Source of the DNA: an uncultured Porphyromonas sp.
Lineage (GTDB): Bacteria > Bacteroidota > Bacteroidia > Bacteroidales > Porphyromonadaceae
NCBI GenBank assembly: GCA_946997275.1
Contig: CAMPUN010000047.1
Coordinates: 1-7,225 of the forward strand
Direction of reading: 5' to 3'
Length of the DNA stretch: 7,225 nt
Of this stretch, positions 5,974-7,225 are shown piece by piece. Within the stretch, counting starts at the first letter, position 1; the number at the start of each line of letters is the position of its first letter. The notes below the pieces were generated by a model, which made no database searches, was not told where the DNA came from, and worked only from the letters and a program-made list of their open reading frames with translations. Made by a program: the position numbers and the translations under genes.

Positions 5974-7182
5974 TTAGATACGTACAGGAGCCGTGATACC
6001 TCGCAGATCCGTCTGGTCAGCCACCTTAGTCGGCGTGATCATAATCGGCTGCGTAGCATTGGTAATGTGTAGCTGTAGGCTCTCAGCGTTGAACGCCTTG
6101 AGGAACTTGATGAAGGTGTTCGTCTTAAAGGTGATCTGCATCCCCTCCATCTGCTCAGGATAGTCTACAGGAATACGCTCCTCGACATCGACTCCAGGCG
6201 TATTGGCGCCCTGTGCGTAGAAGCCCCCCTTCATCACCATCGCATGCTCCTCAAAAGTGATACAGAGCAAGCTCGAGTCAGCGCCCAGCCCCACGATATT
6301 GCTCAGATAGTTGACACGAGTCGTAGCGCGCTGGAGGACTTGGCCGTCTATCTCGATCATATAGGTCATGGCGTCGGGGAGGAGCCCATTGTAGTTGGGG
6401 AAGTCCAGCACACTCACCTGCGAAACCACATTGTAAGCGCCAAAGCGTACCTCGACCTGCTTATTATTGAAGATGACTAGCGCCTCCTCATTGGCAAAGT
6501 TTGGCAGGATAGACTGGAGGAAGCTAGAGACCTTGATCGGGAGCGTGAAGCTTGGGTCCTTGAGCGAAGCTTGTGCCACCTCGCCCTCCTTCTCGACGAT
6601 CCGCGCATCGTAGTCTATGTAGCGTACGAGCTGTACATTGTCCGTGGCGCAGAGCTCTAGACGATCCGTGAGCATGACAAAGTGCACGCCATGTAGCTGT
6701 TCGCGCGACGTGTCAGGGTAAGCCGCAGGTAGCACGGCCGATATACCGGAAAGGAGGCTAGAGCTATTCATGCTCATCATCGCTGCTCCCTCGCTATCCT
6801 CGGGAGACTCACGAGAGACATAGAGCTCAGCGTCTCCGATGGGTATATCAAGGTATCCCGTCGAGTGGATCAAGTGGATATATCTCGCCCCCTCCTCGGT
6901 CGTCTGCATCTCCAGTGTCAGTGGCTGTACGGGCAGCGACTTGATATAGTCTAGTAGAGGCGTGGGAGCTATCAGGAAGTGCATATCGCCATCACACTCT
7001 AGCGGAGCGATCACACCAGTCGAGCGCATCATCGTATCCCCTCCCGTCACGGAGATCCGCTCAGGAGTCACCTCAAAGAGGTAGTTGGCCAGCGCTGGCA
7101 TAGAGACATTGCTAGCAGGGACAAGGCGCCCTACATTTTGCAAGAGCGTGGAGAGCTCGTTGCTATTGACGGTAAACTTCAT
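5974..7182 (-). CDS. dnaN: DNA polymerase III subunit beta (sliding clamp)
   Basis: DnaN forms the dimeric ring that tethers DNA polymerase III and many repair proteins to DNA. The protein begins MKFTVNSNELSTLLQNVGRLVP, the standard start of domain 1. Domain 2 includes GVHFVMLTDRLELCATDNVQLVRY (165-188), matching the conserved clamp segment. Domain 3 includes QVEVRFG (242-248), DFPNYNGLLP (260-269) and the C-terminus RGITAPVRI, matching the family's terminal P-M-R-L that helps build the client-peptide pocket. At 402 residues it is longer than E. coli (366). Part of the extra length is a charged segment at about 191-211 between domains 2 and 3. The ATG at 7182 has a good AGGAA ribosome site 6 bases upstream and a promoter element close by, so it is the first gene of the operon. 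No dnaA is visible, so this is not evidence for an origin. Confidence 0.97.
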   Translation of the reverse strand: MKFTVNSNELSTLLQNVGRLVPASNVSMPALANYLFEVTPERISVTGGDTMMRSTGVIAPLECDGDMHFLIAPTPLLDYIKSLPVQPLTLEMQTTEEGARYIHLIHSTGYLDIPIGDAELYVSRESPEDSEGAAMMSMNSSSLLSGISAVLPAAYPDTSREQLHGVHFVMLTDRLELCATDNVQLVRYIDYDARIVEKEGEVAQASLKDPSFTLPIKVSSFLQSILPNFANEEALVIFNNKQVEVRFGAYNVVSQVSVLDFPNYNGLLPDAMTYMIEIDGQVLQRATTRVNYLSNIVGLGADSSLLCITFEEHAMVMKGGFYAQGANTPGVDVEERIPVDYPEQMEGMQITFKTNTFIKFLKAFNAESLQLHITNATQPIMITPTKVADQTDLRGITAPVRI

Positions 7183-7188
7183 ATATGA

Positions 7189-7193
7189 TTCCT
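7189..7193 (-). promoter_or_regulatory. Ribosome binding site of dnaN
   Basis: The minus strand reads AGGAA, 6 bases before the dnaN ATG. It is the clearest Shine-Dalgarno sequence in the window and supports the chosen start. The downstream genes of the operon have weak or no such site. Confidence 0.65.
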
Positions 7194-7210
7194 ATCTACT
7201 GATTATACCA

Positions 7211-7218
7211 CAAAGATA
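7211..7218 (-). promoter_or_regulatory. Bacteroidota-type -7 promoter element of the dnaN operon
   Basis: The minus strand reads TATCTTTG, an exact match to the TAnnTTTG -7 consensus of the Bacteroidota primary sigma factor. Transcription would start near 7204, giving a leader of about 20 bases that holds the ribosome site. The matching -33 TTTG would lie past the window edge and cannot be checked. A TATAAT hexamer (7202-7207, minus strand) overlaps the predicted start. Confidence 0.6.
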
Positions 7219-7225
7219 ATAAAAA

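Larger units (their letters stand above)
81..7218 (-). other. Probable seven-gene operon dnaN-exo-coaBC-porD-recN-rlmB-ridA
   Basis: All seven genes run in one direction with gaps of 22, 31, 4, 8, -8 and 29 bases. No internal terminator hairpin or clear TAnnTTTG element was noticed in the gaps. A promoter element is seen only before dnaN and a strong terminator only after ridA. A single transcript is inferred, not shown; promoters inside coding regions may exist. Confidence 0.7.

Noticed and set aside
1..7225. CRISPR array, insertion sequence, phage or defence island
   Set aside because: No spaced direct repeats, transposase, integrase or defence domains are seen. A tRNA at the edge could be an integration site, but nothing foreign lies next to it; the neighbours are core genes with uniform style.

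Overview
This window looks like ordinary chromosomal housekeeping DNA from a member of the phylum Bacteroidota, most likely a Porphyromonas-like Bacteroidales. The phylum call rests on four things. There is a DUF4835/PorD protein, a family tied to type IX secretion that I know only from this phylum. Its signal peptide ends in the Ala|Gln form typical of Bacteroidota. A TAnnTTTG-type -7 promoter element lies ahead of dnaN. The gene order dnaN - exonuclease - coaBC - DUF4835 - recN - rlmB is one I recognise from this group. The genus is a guess from the fairly high G+C (judged by eye) and protein style.

Layout, left to right: a 5'-truncated tRNA with a CAT anticodon on the + strand (1-69); a strong hairpin terminator that can serve both strands (81-116); a perfect 20-bp palindrome (145-164) touching the ridA stop codon; then seven genes, all on the minus strand, filling the window to 7182. 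In transcription order they are dnaN, a DEDDh 3'-5' exonuclease, coaBC, porD/DUF4835, recN, rlmB and ridA. Gaps between them are 22, 31, 4, 8, -8 (overlap) and 29 bases, so they probably form one operon. It would be read from a promoter at the right edge (-7 element 7211-7218) to the terminator at 81-116, where it converges with the tRNA transcript. No stretch over 300 bases lacks a gene.

The operon mixes genome replication and repair (sliding clamp, exonuclease, RecN) with coenzyme A synthesis (CoaBC), an envelope/secretion factor (PorD), ribosome modification (RlmB) and metabolite damage control (RidA). It reads as a growth-linked set of core genes rather than a dedicated pathway.

I found no mobile element, CRISPR array, defence system or clearly new system. 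The points most worth a second look are the tRNA T-loop (A54...T58 instead of T54...A58), two active-site replacements in the decarboxylase half of CoaBC (Asp125 and Ser158 where E. coli has Asn125 and Cys158), and the palindrome flanked by a 7-bp direct repeat at the end of ridA.
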